The notes: generated from the letters alone by a model not told the origin. DNA of 64,000 nt from Leeuwenhoekiella palythoae (GCF_900130045.1 NZ_FQXT01000005.1:1-64000); one strand, 5' to 3'; counted from the first letter of the stretch, positions 8,456 to 18,900 are shown. Made by a program: numbers and translations.

Positions 8456-9110
8456 TTAAACGATTGCCGAATATAGCACACTGATGAGTAAAATAGGCAG
8501 AAGCACTATAAAAATGGGCAGGATCAAATTTAAAAATGCTTTAAAGAGACCTACATTTTGCACTTCTGAAATACCGATCAAAATGAGAACAAACGACCAA
8601 ATAGATAAAACTATTTCACAAAAAACTGAAGTGTAATAAATCACTTTATCAAAAGAGCTGCCTTTGGTTAAATCTAGATCCTCTTGAAAAACTGCTTCGC
8701 CATAAATGGATATTTGAAGCATTAAAAATACTAAAGCTGTAATAGCAGGTAGCATTCCATAAGCCAAGACTCTTACTAGTTCTTTACTAGAAGCGCGCCC
8801 TCCTATCCACTTGCCTGTCCAGCTTAACAGCGCTGCGTACAAATAATAAGAGATCCAACCAAGAAGCGCTCCACCAAAGACACTAAATCCAATTACGGAA
8901 AGCAAAGACATGCTATCACCAAGATTTTTTTCAATAGCACGATCAAAGGCATTAAAAATACCCGCTAAAAGCAACAGCGTTTGTACAAAGTCATCAATTC
9001 CGCGTTGATGCATATACCTTAAATACCCTGCGAGGAGATCGCCATATGTTTATGAATAATTCGCGATGCGTAAAGGTCTCTAATTCGGTATTAGCGGTTG
9101 TGTTAGTCAT
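8456..9110 (-). pseudogene. Yip1-family membrane protein gene with one-base frameshift
   Basis: The main frame (8456-9013, 185 codons from an internal ATG) encodes a multi-pass membrane protein with the Yip1-type core (LLGWISYYLYAALLSWTGKWIGG, then about four further hydrophobic helices). The family normally has an N-terminal LFxxIWxSPRxVFxF segment. That segment exists in another frame starting at ATG 9110: ELFINIWRSPRRVFK. That frame hits TGA soon after. Removing one C from the CC at 9017-9018 fuses the two frames into one 218-residue protein reading RRVFKYMHQRG. It is either a genuine inactivating mutation or a sequence error. A native start at 9013 would leave the protein short of its first segment. 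Confidence 0.7.
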
Positions 9111-9169
9111 GATTCTTAATCCAAAATGATGTAGATAACAAAAACATCTAAAGTTAGGACTTAATTAAA

Positions 9170-9193
9170 AAAGCGGCCCTAGAGCCGCTCTTT
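9170..9193 (-). terminator. Terminator after the uxuA-kdgF end of the pectin operon
   Basis: AGCGGC (9172-9177) and GCCGCT (9184-9189) form a GC-rich stem with a six-base loop. On the minus strand it is followed by a run of Ts. It begins a few bases after the kdgF stop codon and closes the operon that starts at the GH28 gene. Confidence 0.88.
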
Positions 9194-9194
9194 A

Positions 9195-9542
9195 CTATTC
9201 TAAAAAATCTTCCCTCGCCGGATTAAACGAATCGATTAAAATTCCTGCTTCTAGGCATTTTGCTCCGTGTGGTGCGTGCGGCGGCACATAGAAGCCGTCA
9301 CCAGCTTCTAATAGTTCTGACTTCCCATTGATCGTGATCTCAAATTTTCCCGAAACTACATAGCTGCCCTGAGTGTGAACGTGGTCGTGCACGCTACCTA
9401 TAGCTCCTTTTTCAAACTTAACACTTACGACCATTAAATCGTTGTTATGTGCTATAATTTGCCTTGTAATCCCTTTATCGGCCTGCTCCCAGGCATTTTT
9501 ATCTGTTTTAAAAAATACGTCGCTTGTTGCTTTTGTACTCAT
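9195..9542 (-). CDS. kdgF: KdgF-type cupin, unsaturated galacturonate linearisation
   Basis: A 115-residue single-domain cupin. KdgF proteins speed conversion of 4,5-unsaturated monouronates to the linear keto sugar 5-keto-4-deoxyuronate. Metal-site residues are visible as H52, H54, H56 and Q58 in SVHDHVHTQG and H92 in PPHAPHG. The C-terminal SFNPAREDF (R110, D112, F113) matches the conserved FxPxRxDF tail of KdgF. It lies four bases after uxuA and ends the operon. Size, tail motif and context make KdgF a strong choice over a generic cupin. Confidence 0.85.
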   Translation of the reverse strand: MSTKATSDVFFKTDKNAWEQADKGITRQIIAHNNDLMVVSVKFEKGAIGSVHDHVHTQGSYVVSGKFEITINGKSELLEAGDGFYVPPHAPHGAKCLEAGILIDSFNPAREDFLE

Positions 9543-9546
9543 AAGG

Positions 9547-10716
9547 TTACTTTTTGTTCTGCATAAATTCTATCCCTGCGATTACCCCGCGTAATTCTGC
9601 CAATCCTTTTAAACGGCCTATCGCAGTGTACCCCGGATGTGCGAGCGGTTTTTTGAGATCGTCAAGCATCTGATGGCCGTGATCTGGTCGCATAGGTAAT
9701 TGCTTCCCTCTTTTCTTTTCCACTTCTAAAAGTGCGTGCACTACAGCAGGCATAGGTACATCGCCCTCCAGATGATTATCCTCAAAAAAGTTGCCCATCG
9801 CATCTCTTTTGGTACTACGCAAATGAATGAAATGTATATGGCTGCCGTAATCATCGATCATTTGTACCAAATCATTATCTGCACGCGCTCCAAATGAACC
9901 GGTGCAAAAGGTGACTCCGTTATATTTGCTGTCATTATCTTTTAGTAAACGCGCAATATCTGAAGCTTTACTCATTATTCTAGGCAAGCCAAAAAACGGA
10001 TGCGGCGGATCATCAGGGTGAATCGCCATAGCCACTCCTGCGGCTTCAGCAACTGGTAAAATCTCATCTAAAAAAAGCTTTAAATGCTCCTGTGCTTTTA
10101 CCTCGTCAATTGAAGCGTATTTATCAATAGCTTCCTGTAATCCCTCGAGACTATATCCTTCTTCAGCGCCCGGGAGACCAGCAATGATTGCATCCTCCAA
10201 CTTCTGCTTTTCTTCGGTTGAAGCCTTATCAAAAAAGTGTTTCGCTTCGGTTAATATCTTTTCATCATAATCTTTCTCTGCGTTTTTTCGTCTCAGCATA
10301 AAACAATCAAAAGCCGCAAGATGCGCCCAATCAAAGCGTAATGCGGTCGCGCCATTTTTTAAAGGATAAGCCAATTGAGTGCGCGTCCAGTCTAAGACCG
10401 GCATAAAGTTATAACACACCACCTCAACCCCTATTTCACTAAGGTTAATGAGCGACTGTTTATAGTTATCTATATGTTCTTGAAAAGCTCCGCTTCGGGT
10501 TTTTATAGGCTCAGTTACTGGGAGGCTTTCTACGACTTTCCACGTAAGTCCTGCGGCTTCTATTTCAGCTTTGCGTTGTTTTAAAACCTCAACAGACCAA
10601 AGCGCACCATTTTCAATTTCGTGCATCGCGTGAACCACACCAGTTGCTCCTACCTGCCTAATATCTTGTAGGGTAACGGGATCTTTATGCCCGTACCATC
10701 TCATCGTTTGTATCAT
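9547..10716 (-). CDS. uxuA: D-mannonate dehydratase
   Basis: A 389-residue UxuA that dehydrates D-mannonate to 2-keto-3-deoxy-D-gluconate. It starts MIQTMRWYGHKDPVTLQDIRQ and has the family landmarks WKVVESLPV, EVVCYNFMPVLDWTRT, AIHPDDPPHPFFGLPRI, FCTGSFGARADND, HFIHLRS and the C-terminal MRPDHGHQMLDD. Metal-binding His, Cys and Asp residues in these motifs are intact. The neighbours are an SDR mannonate oxidoreductase upstream (15-base gap) and kdgF downstream, so the glucuronate branch is encoded here. Confidence 0.96.
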   Translation of the reverse strand: MIQTMRWYGHKDPVTLQDIRQVGATGVVHAMHEIENGALWSVEVLKQRKAEIEAAGLTWKVVESLPVTEPIKTRSGAFQEHIDNYKQSLINLSEIGVEVVCYNFMPVLDWTRTQLAYPLKNGATALRFDWAHLAAFDCFMLRRKNAEKDYDEKILTEAKHFFDKASTEEKQKLEDAIIAGLPGAEEGYSLEGLQEAIDKYASIDEVKAQEHLKLFLDEILPVAEAAGVAMAIHPDDPPHPFFGLPRIMSKASDIARLLKDNDSKYNGVTFCTGSFGARADNDLVQMIDDYGSHIHFIHLRSTKRDAMGNFFEDNHLEGDVPMPAVVHALLEVEKKRGKQLPMRPDHGHQMLDDLKKPLAHPGYTAIGRLKGLAELRGVIAGIEFMQNKK

Positions 10717-10731
10717 TTCTACTTGCTAAAA

Positions 10732-11547
10732 TTAAACTCCGGCAAAAGCCTTAAAACCACCATCTACAGTCACTACGGTTCCGGTTACAAAATTGGCCGC
10801 ATCGCTGCACAACCAGTGGATAGCTCCATTAAGTTCTTGCGGATCGCCAAATTTACCCAAAGGCGTATGTGCTATGATTTTTTCACCGCGATCGGTAAGG
10901 CTTCCATCGCTGTTGGTGAGCAATTCGCGGTTTTGTTCCGTTAGGAAAAACCCCGGAGCCAAAGCGTTTACCCGAATGGGGTTCTCCTGTTTTTGTGCAA
11001 ACTCGATGGCTAAGAACTGGGTTAGATTTTCGATTCCTGCCTTTGCCGAAGCATAGCCCATCACACGTGTTAACGGTAAATGCGCTGCTACCGAAGAAAT
11101 GTTCAACACACTACCTTTTTTTGACTTTTCTAATAACGGAAGAAATACCTGCGTAGGTAAAAAGCTGCCTATATAATTTAAATCTATCACCTTGCGCATT
11201 TCTTCTACATCAGCATCAGCAAGGCTTTGCTCAGGAAGAATCAACGCGCCTTTCATATTTCCGCCGGCAGCGTTGATCAATACATCTATGTAGCCCAAAT
11301 GATTCTCGATCGTGTCCTTAGCTGCTTCTAAAGCCTCTTTATTGGTTACATCTGCAACAACGCCCGAAGCTTGGTCTCCCTCTTGTTTGATGCTATCAAC
11401 CAGTGCGTCTACCTTGCTCTGATTGCGTCCCAATACGACTACGTGAGCACCGGCTGCGGCTAATGAACGCGTCATAGATTCACCCAAAACGCCCGTAGCG
11501 CCGCTGATGACAATTATTTTGTTTTCTACTGAAATCAAAGATTTCAT
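10732..11547 (-). CDS. uxuB: SDR-type fructuronate reductase / mannonate oxidoreductase
   Basis: A 271-residue short-chain dehydrogenase. The cofactor loop GATGVLGES is near residues 16-24, the NAAGG motif near 92-96, and the catalytic residues are S151/S152, Y165 and K169 (YASAK). The order of neighbours and similarity to the SDR-type UxuB (YjmF-like) of Gram-positive uronate loci support reduction of D-fructuronate to D-mannonate with NAD(P)H. The window also has a long-chain UxaB for the galacturonate branch, so the two branches use unrelated reductases. Substrate assignment relies on context with uxuA. Confidence 0.85.
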   Translation of the reverse strand: MKSLISVENKIIVISGATGVLGESMTRSLAAAGAHVVVLGRNQSKVDALVDSIKQEGDQASGVVADVTNKEALEAAKDTIENHLGYIDVLINAAGGNMKGALILPEQSLADADVEEMRKVIDLNYIGSFLPTQVFLPLLEKSKKGSVLNISSVAAHLPLTRVMGYASAKAGIENLTQFLAIEFAQKQENPIRVNALAPGFFLTEQNRELLTNSDGSLTDRGEKIIAHTPLGKFGDPQELNGAIHWLCSDAANFVTGTVVTVDGGFKAFAGV

Positions 11548-11569
11548 ATTATTTATTTTTGGTTAGTAA

Positions 11570-12355
11570 TTAGTCTTTCAAGGTAACAATTTCTGCCTCC
11601 AAAACTTGAGGTTTAATGTAGTTTTCTAAAGCCAAACCCTGTCTGGCAATTTCTTGCAAAGCCAGTGACGCAATCATCTTCGCGCCGGTGTAGGACAAGT
11701 GCGTATCATCGTGTTTTCCATTTTGATAATAAGGATTTTCGCCAGGCTCAAAATGCAAGTGAATGGATTCAGACTTTTCAGGACCCAACTTTCGCTCTAA
11801 TCGTTCGGTCAGGAATTGCATGTCTATAAACGGAACGTCTAAATCATTGGCCACCATACGCACGACCAGGGGATAATTTCCGTGCGTATCCTCGAGTGTG
11901 CCGTGCTCATTGAATTTTCGTCTTACGATTGAAGACATAAGAATTGGTGTTGCTCCGGCTTCTCGGGTTTCCTTTACATAACGCTCTAGATTGTATCTGT
12001 ACTGTGTAAACGGATTGGTATAGCGCGTACTGTCTTTAAACTTCTGGTCATTATGCCCAAACTGAATGAACACATAATCGCCTTTTTTCAACGTTTCTAG
12101 TACGGTTTCCCAGCGCCCTTCCGTAATAAAACTTTTACTGCTGCGCCCATTAACGGCGTGGTTACTGACTTCTATAGCGTCGGTGAGCAATTCCGGAAGC
12201 ACTTGCCCCCAGCCGTGTTCAGGATTTTCCTCCGGGTTTTTCTTATCGGCCATTGTAGAATCGCCAATAAGATAAAGCGTAGGTTTGTCTTGCGCACTTA
12301 CCACCGAAAATGTGGCTAAGGTTAAACAAAGTGCTAGTGTTTTTAAATGCTTCAT
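11570..12355 (-). CDS. Rhamnogalacturonan acetylesterase, SGNH hydrolase (CE12-like)
   Basis: A 261-residue secreted SGNH-fold esterase. The signal peptide ends near VVSAQ. The nucleophile block is LIGDST (Ser33), the block III asparagine lies in FGHND, and the C-terminal Asp/His pair is in DDTHLSYTGA. This pattern fits CE12 enzymes that remove acetyl groups from rhamnogalacturonan or pectin. ATG at 12355 is preferred because the open frame's first codon three bases upstream is TTG. It lies five bases after the esterase-CE8 gene, so the two de-esterifying enzymes are coupled. Confidence 0.88.
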   Translation of the reverse strand: MKHLKTLALCLTLATFSVVSAQDKPTLYLIGDSTMADKKNPEENPEHGWGQVLPELLTDAIEVSNHAVNGRSSKSFITEGRWETVLETLKKGDYVFIQFGHNDQKFKDSTRYTNPFTQYRYNLERYVKETREAGATPILMSSIVRRKFNEHGTLEDTHGNYPLVVRMVANDLDVPFIDMQFLTERLERKLGPEKSESIHLHFEPGENPYYQNGKHDDTHLSYTGAKMIASLALQEIARQGLALENYIKPQVLEAEIVTLKD

Positions 12356-12360
12356 CAAGT

Positions 12361-14259
12361 CTATTTTAAAATTGAAATTTGTTTATCTGGGTCCCAATGG
12401 TCTTTACCGCCGAGAACTTTTTCTTTTGTGTATTGCAGTGCTTCCTCTTCGTAAAGCTGATGTGACCACCACACCCGTTCATCAGGGTTCGCACCGGCTC
12501 CTGTAGACTGAAATTCAGCATAAAAAACTGTGCGCTCTTTATGCGGAAACATAGCATCACAGTCCCATACATTCCATCCTTCAGGCATTATGTGATCGCC
12601 CAGTTTACTTTCTATAAAAACCGTTTTAGCATACGGGCGCCACGGCCTTCCTAAATATACCTGATCTACGCCTTGAGCTGCGGTAAGGGTGCACTGATTT
12701 AAAACATACCCGTATTCTTGAAACTTAGGCGTTGACGCAGCGGTGACATACGAATTTGACAGACTATGAATCTCACAAGCGTCAAAAAATGCTGTGGCCT
12801 GCCCAAAAATAAAATCGGTTGTACCTTCAATATAACACGAATCAAACAGTATACGATTCCCTTCTCCCGCGGTGTAGACCGTATCTTGACAACCCAAAAT
12901 CTTGCAATTTTTGAAAACGGCTCTATCTGCTGCAACGTGTAAGGCTACAGCCTGCCCCTTCTCACACCAAGTATTCTGAATGGTTAGATTTTCAGCATAA
13001 AAATCTTGACCTTCCACTTTCAACGTGTATGTGGTAAAGGTGTTGTGTTCCTTATTAGATAAAGAATCTAGTTTACCCGAGTAATCGGAATTCACAAGAA
13101 CTACTTCGTCTCCAGACATTCCTATAAGAGCAATTTTACGTTTCCAAGCCGGGATCACTATCTTTTCATTATAAACGCCCTCTTTGATCAGAATTTTGAC
13201 AAATCCGGGACCTAAATCTCGCGTATTACTAATCGCTTCCTGAATGCTTTTATGATCTCCACTACCGTCCTGAGCCACGATGAGAGTTTTATAGACTTCT
13301 GAACTTTCTTTATTGAAAACCCGATCTAAAAAAGATAAACTATACTGAAGCGTTTTATCGAACCAAGGTTGAACCAGCCAAAACGAATGTGGTGTACCCG
13401 GTAACGTATGTACCTCATTGTATATATCGTGCTGATTTAAAATCTGAAGCATATCATCACGACCTGCGTGAAAACGTGGCTGTGTACTGTTGATAAAAAG
13501 GGTGGGTGGCGTTTTTGCATTTACATAAGTTAAAGGCGAAGCTTCCTCCCAATGTTTTAAATTTTCAGAACGCGAACCGTTGAGCCATTGCGCTGCAACT
13601 TCCCCTTCTTCTGATTCCGGATGTGTAAAAGATACAATTCCGTCAACATTTATAATCGCCTGTACCGCATCTGAGGTCGTATCCTGCAGGTCTTTATACA
13701 GTTCAGAGTTTCCGGTAACACCTACCACAGTAGCCAGTTGTGCTCCTGCCGAATTGCCTAAAATGGCTATCCTGTTTTTATCAATCTTAAACGCTTCAGC
13801 TTGATCTCGCATCCAACGAATTGCCGCTTTGAGATCTTTAACCGCTGCGGGATACACTGCTTCTGTACTCAATCTGTATTCTGCGGTGACAGCAACATAG
13901 CCGTGGTTTGCTAATTGTAACGCTAAAGGCCTGACATTAGCCTTGCTCCCGCTGATCCAACCCCCGCCGTGAACCAATATGACGGCCGGATACTTTTCCG
14001 CCTTAGCGGTAGGGATATAAACGTCTGCCTTTAGTTCTCGACCATTGACACGCTCATACGCCAGATCTTCTAGAACTTTGAAATCACCTGTTTTTAGAGC
14101 TTCTATTGGTTTTATAAAAGGATATTCCTTTTTGAGTTTTTCATAAGTCGTCTCTAAGGTATAAGGTTTGACTTCGATGGGCTTTTCCTGTGCAGAAAGT
14201 TTCAATGCAGTGCAAACCATCAAAATGAAAAATATCAGACCGTAACGTGTTCTCATCAT
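12361..14259 (-). CDS. Alpha/beta-hydrolase esterase fused to pectin methylesterase (CE8)
   Basis: A 632-residue two-domain secreted enzyme. After a signal peptide (to about residue 23), residues 60-315 form an alpha/beta hydrolase with oxyanion motif HGGGW (97-101), nucleophile elbow GNSAG (Ser170) and a His near 291. Residues 325-632 form a right-handed beta-helix pectinesterase with GQAVAL, the catalytic aspartates in QDT (D459) and DFIFG (D482), and the arginine in GRPW (R538). It should demethylate and probably deacetylate homogalacturonan, freeing it for GH28. It follows a hairpin after susD. The esterase substrate is inferred from the partner domain. Confidence 0.9.
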   Translation of the reverse strand: MMRTRYGLIFFILMVCTALKLSAQEKPIEVKPYTLETTYEKLKKEYPFIKPIEALKTGDFKVLEDLAYERVNGRELKADVYIPTAKAEKYPAVILVHGGGWISGSKANVRPLALQLANHGYVAVTAEYRLSTEAVYPAAVKDLKAAIRWMRDQAEAFKIDKNRIAILGNSAGAQLATVVGVTGNSELYKDLQDTTSDAVQAIINVDGIVSFTHPESEEGEVAAQWLNGSRSENLKHWEEASPLTYVNAKTPPTLFINSTQPRFHAGRDDMLQILNQHDIYNEVHTLPGTPHSFWLVQPWFDKTLQYSLSFLDRVFNKESSEVYKTLIVAQDGSGDHKSIQEAISNTRDLGPGFVKILIKEGVYNEKIVIPAWKRKIALIGMSGDEVVLVNSDYSGKLDSLSNKEHNTFTTYTLKVEGQDFYAENLTIQNTWCEKGQAVALHVAADRAVFKNCKILGCQDTVYTAGEGNRILFDSCYIEGTTDFIFGQATAFFDACEIHSLSNSYVTAASTPKFQEYGYVLNQCTLTAAQGVDQVYLGRPWRPYAKTVFIESKLGDHIMPEGWNVWDCDAMFPHKERTVFYAEFQSTGAGANPDERVWWSHQLYEEEALQYTKEKVLGGKDHWDPDKQISILK

Positions 14260-14278
14260 AAAACCATTTAAAAAGCAG

Positions 14279-14312
14279 AAAAAAGCTTAACCCAAAATGG
14301 GTAAGCTTTTTT
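14279..14312 (-). terminator. Intra-operon hairpin between susD and the CE8 gene
   Basis: AAAAAAGCTTAACCC and GGGTAAGCTTTTTT pair across a short ATTTT-type loop with one bulged base, followed by Ts on the minus strand. It lies between the susD stop and the downstream esterase gene, 20 bases before the latter. A partial terminator or mRNA-protecting hairpin would keep susCD transcripts more abundant than the enzyme genes. Confidence 0.75.
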
Positions 14313-14335
14313 CACGCTCAATTAAAATTCAAAAA

Positions 14336-15964
14336 TTACTGGTATGCAGGATTCTGTTCAAAGTCATTATTTTGATTCAAGTCTAAAGCACTTTGCGGAA
14401 TAGGTCTCAAGATCTTGAGTTCGCCGTTAGCACCATTAAAATTACCTTCTTCAACAAGATAGTGGTATGCCGAAGCTCGCTCGATCAATGTACCAGTACG
14501 CTTCAAGTCAAACCAGCGGTGATATTCACCCATTAGTTCGCGCCCACGCTCATCTAAAATATAATCGATATCAAATTCTGCAAGAGTAGCATCAACTACG
14601 CCTGCACGCTCACGCACATCATTAAGAAAAGTAAGACCGGTTCCTGGTTGACCAGCTTGTAAATAAGCTTCTGCAGCGATCAAATACGTTTCTCCCAAAC
14701 GAGATAATACGATATCTCTTCTACTTGTATTTTGCCCAAACGGAGCCTCAGGATCATCAAATTTCTTAAGCGGAATAGTTTGATAATCATTAGTAGGATT
14801 TGCCGAAGGCACATAACTTCCGTAAGGGTGATACGTTGCGTCAGGGTGTTCTGCCAGGTATGCATCTTGATCTGCCTGAGTGGCTTCCCAAGCCGGAGCA
14901 TAGTAATGCGCTACCGGAAGCGTGCTGGTATCATCAACATCATAAAAGTCAAAATAACGACTATACACTTCAGTCATAAAAGTGGCAGCATACCGCTCGT
15001 CATCTTCGGTAAAAAGATCTATCGCAAATTGTGTTGGACACAAGGTATAGGTACGGTAAGGTGCGTCACCGGCAACCTCACTTCCACCTTGATACGGACC
15101 AAAATAAGCCGTTTGCTGATGTCCTAGATCAAATGGCGCTGTACTCACTGAAGCAGGATCATATTGTACCGAAAATAGAGTTTCTTCCTTTATAGGATAG
15201 GTAGGATTTCCCGGTGCCCATAATTCGGCAAAAGATAGATTTAAGCCTTGCCCTGCAATCGCAGCTTCCGCATAAGAAGCAGCTGTAGTGAAATCTGCAG
15301 TAGAACCGAAACTTTCATAACCTCTAGTCAAATACACTTTAGCTAACAGATGATTCACTGCACGCTGATTTACTTTTCCCTGATATGCTCCTGAACCTAC
15401 TTGGTTTAACGCAGCTTCTAGTTCGCTAATGATAAAACCATAGATATTCTCAGCACTTTCTCTAGAAAATTCTAATACCGGTTCTCTAAAATATTCTGTT
15501 ATTAATGGAACACCTCCATAGGTTTGCACTAATAAAAAGTAGGCATTTGCGCGTAGGTATCGTACTTCACCTAACTGCTGATCAAGTACATCTGTAGATT
15601 CGGTTAAATCTGCGTAATACACTGCAGTATTTGCTAACTGAATAGCTCTGTATGCATTGTCATACAATTCTGCCACACCTGAAGAAGACGGGTTAAGGTC
15701 AGAATATCTGCTCAATCCTGTGGGTTCTGCGTCACGCCCTTCGGCAAAAAGATCTGTTCCACAAACGTAGATCCAAGGTGCGTTACCATATAATTCACGC
15801 AATTGTGAATAATTAGCATTGATAAGCGATTGATAGCCTTCACCGGTAAGATAAAATTCTTCGGCAACGGCAAAAGATTCATTTTCTTCTTCTAAAAAAT
15901 CTTGGCAGCTGATCACCGTAAACAAAACAGTGAGGCAGCTTATTATATAGGTTATCTTTTTCAT
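14336..15964 (-). CDS. susD: SusD/RagB outer-membrane glycan-binding lipoprotein (pectin locus)
   Basis: A 542-residue SusD-like lipoprotein. The signal peptide ends at Cys20 (TVISC). The N-terminal SusD_2-type region includes YRAIQLANTAVYYAD, and the TPR-type core includes YLRANAYFLLVQTYGGVPLI. The C-terminal RagB/SusD part has LSRLGETYLIAAEAYLQAG, ERGRELMGEYHRWFDLKRTGTL and the closing LDLNQNNDFEQNPAY. It caps the adjacent SusC barrel and captures pectin oligosaccharides. It starts four bases after the susC stop. Substrate is inferred from GH28, CE8 and CE12 in the same transcript. Confidence 0.95.
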   Translation of the reverse strand: MKKITYIISCLTVLFTVISCQDFLEEENESFAVAEEFYLTGEGYQSLINANYSQLRELYGNAPWIYVCGTDLFAEGRDAEPTGLSRYSDLNPSSSGVAELYDNAYRAIQLANTAVYYADLTESTDVLDQQLGEVRYLRANAYFLLVQTYGGVPLITEYFREPVLEFSRESAENIYGFIISELEAALNQVGSGAYQGKVNQRAVNHLLAKVYLTRGYESFGSTADFTTAASYAEAAIAGQGLNLSFAELWAPGNPTYPIKEETLFSVQYDPASVSTAPFDLGHQQTAYFGPYQGGSEVAGDAPYRTYTLCPTQFAIDLFTEDDERYAATFMTEVYSRYFDFYDVDDTSTLPVAHYYAPAWEATQADQDAYLAEHPDATYHPYGSYVPSANPTNDYQTIPLKKFDDPEAPFGQNTSRRDIVLSRLGETYLIAAEAYLQAGQPGTGLTFLNDVRERAGVVDATLAEFDIDYILDERGRELMGEYHRWFDLKRTGTLIERASAYHYLVEEGNFNGANGELKILRPIPQSALDLNQNNDFEQNPAYQ

Positions 15965-15968
15965 CTTC

Positions 15969-18900
15969 TTAAAATTTTAAATTAAAGCCTAACTGATACG
16001 TCACAGAAGCCGGTCTACCTGTATTTAAACTCGCTCCTGCCCATTCTGGGTCATAGCCTTCATAATCTGTAAACACAAATGGGTTAAGCACGTTAGCATA
16101 AACTCGCAATGATGTAAAGCCTAATTTCTCTAAGGCGCCATCACCCAGGTTATATCCAAGCGCGATGTTTTTCACTTTTACAAACGATGCATCCTTGTAA
16201 TAGCCTACGCCATTGTTTCTCCAAAATGAACCTTCATTACGTGGCTGCGGATAGGTATTAGATGCTCTTGCCGGTAAGCCCGCATCGTTGGCAGGAACAT
16301 ACCAGTCTATATCTAATTTTTGACGTCCACGATCACGCGTATTTGCGAAATTAGAGTGGAAGTTACTGTACACTAAAACTCCTTGCGTTACAATTACAGA
16401 AGTAGAAAGATCAAAGTTTTTTACACGTAGCGAACTGAAGAAACTTCCGGTCCAATCAGGGTTAGAAGAACCTAAAATGATACGGTCACCATCTGGTGTA
16501 TATTGACCGTCATTGTTAACATCAAGCAATTTCTCCTGACCTTCTTCCATCCCGTAGCCTGCCGCTTCATCGGCCTCATCTGCCTGCCAGATTCCGGTGA
16601 ATTTATAATTGTAGATCGCATCTAGAGATTCTCCAATAAATAAGTTGTTCCCTATATCATCTACTTCGCTCTGCCCGTATATAGTACGCAGCTCGTTAGT
16701 ATTTTTAGTGAACGTAAATTGGGTCGTCCAGGTTACATCTTCGGTCTGAATATTTCGAGTAGTTAAAGCAAGTTCGACACCGCTGTTGTTTACAGAAGCT
16801 ACGTTTGCATTAATATTAGAAAACCCGGTTTCGCTAGGAAGATCTTGTGTAAATAATAGATCGTCAGAAAGTCTGTCGTAAACATCAACACTACCGGTGA
16901 TACGATCATTTAAGAATCCAAAATCAACCCCCACGTTAAATTCACGAGTACGCTCCCAACGTAATGCCGCGTTAGCGATTTGCGTTGAGATAAATCCATT
17001 AGAAACGGTACCTGCATAATCGTAGTAGGTTTGTGAATTCAGTGTATTTAATGACGAATAAGGATCAATGATATTGTTTCCGGTATAACCAAAACTAGCA
17101 CGTAATTTTAAGTTGCTTACCGTTGTTGATTCTGCTAAGAAATCCTCGTTAGAGATATTCCAACCCACCGCTGCTGACGGAAATGAATCCCAGCGATTGT
17201 CTTCCGGAAATACTGAAGAACCATCCCATCTATTAGATAGGGTTAGTAAATATTTATCATCAAATGAATAATTTAAACGCAATGCATAAGAGCGTAGCGT
17301 ATTCTTATTGAATCCAGAACCAATATCATACGTACTTTGCTCTCCACTGCCAATGTTATAAAAACTGGTATCAAAAGGCATATTACGTGAAGCCGAATAC
17401 GAATTTTCGTTACGATTAGAGAAAATACTGTAAAGCCCCAGTAAACTTACATTGTGCTTTTCATCAAAAGTTTTATTGATGTTGAACTGATTATCCCAGG
17501 TGTAATTAAAATTCTGGCTTTGATCTAAGCGCGCAGAAGGCAAGTTGTTATTACTGGCACCTGTATTGGTCAATGCTCCCCAAGATCTTCCGCGTCGCGT
17601 GTCTGTATAACCCGCAGCGAAAGAAGTTTTGAACGATAGCCAATCTGTTGCTTGATATTGAAAATAACTGTTTCCAATCACGTTCCAACGGCGTACGTTA
17701 TCGATTGAGTTGTTAATTTCTAAAAGCGGATTGTAGGTACTGGTTTTATTGATTATAAAATCTCCATTTTCATCTACTAATTTTCCAGGTTGTGGAAAAA
17801 GCGTAACCCCATCTAAATCATAAGGATCTAAAAATGGATTTAATCGAAATGCTTCACGCATAGCGACATCAGAACCTTGATCCTGATCGATTAATGTAAC
17901 CGTAACATTAGTACCTAAAGTAAACTTATCATTGATGTTGTGATCAACCCCAAGCTTCAAGGTATATTTATTCAATTCTTCATTATCGATGTTTCCGGTC
18001 TCGTTTTGATAGCCAATTCCTAAGTTATATCCCAAACCATTTTCTGCCCTTCCGGAAGCATTTACGTAGGTATTTTGCTGAACACCTGTTTTTAAAACCG
18101 CATCATACCAGTCAAAAGATTGATTAGCAGCTACCCGTCTTAAAAGCTCCTCGTTAGAACCATTACCACCCACGGCATTCGCTAATGTTTCGGCAGAAAC
18201 AGCGCCTGTGTTAGGATCCGTTCCGGCGGTAGCTAAATAAGCAGATTGGTGATAATCCCACCAGGTTTGCGGGTCCATTAATTTTGGTAAACGTGCTACA
18301 TCTTTAACACCTACAAAAGACTCCACACTAACGGTTAGTCCGCCTTTTGCACCTGCACCACTGCGTGTGGTTACGATCACAACCCCGTTAGATCCACGAG
18401 AACCATAGATCGCAGTAGATGAAGCATCTTTTAAGATATCCATTCGCTCTATATCCTGTGGATTTAAGAAATCGATGTTATCAGTAGGAACGCCGTCAAC
18501 TACAAAAAGAGGGTCACCGCCACCGCCAATTGAATTCTGACCACGAATGGTGATATTAAAACCATCACCAATACGACCGGTAGAGTTACTTACCTGCACC
18601 CCGGGCACTAAACCTTGTAAAGATTCAACGGGATTGGTTATGTTTCTTTCGGTTAGACTTTCAGAACCTATAGTACCAACGGCACCTGTTAGATCTGATT
18701 TTTTTACGGTTCCATAACCTACTACGACCACTTCATTTAAAGACTGAACATCTGTCTCCAACGATATCGTAAAGGTACTTTGAGAACCCACTGCTACATT
18801 TTTAGTAAGAAATCCCACATAGCTCACCACTAAAGTGGCATCATCTCCGGGTACTTCTAGCTGAAAATTACCGTCAAAATCAGTTACCGTAGCATAATTG

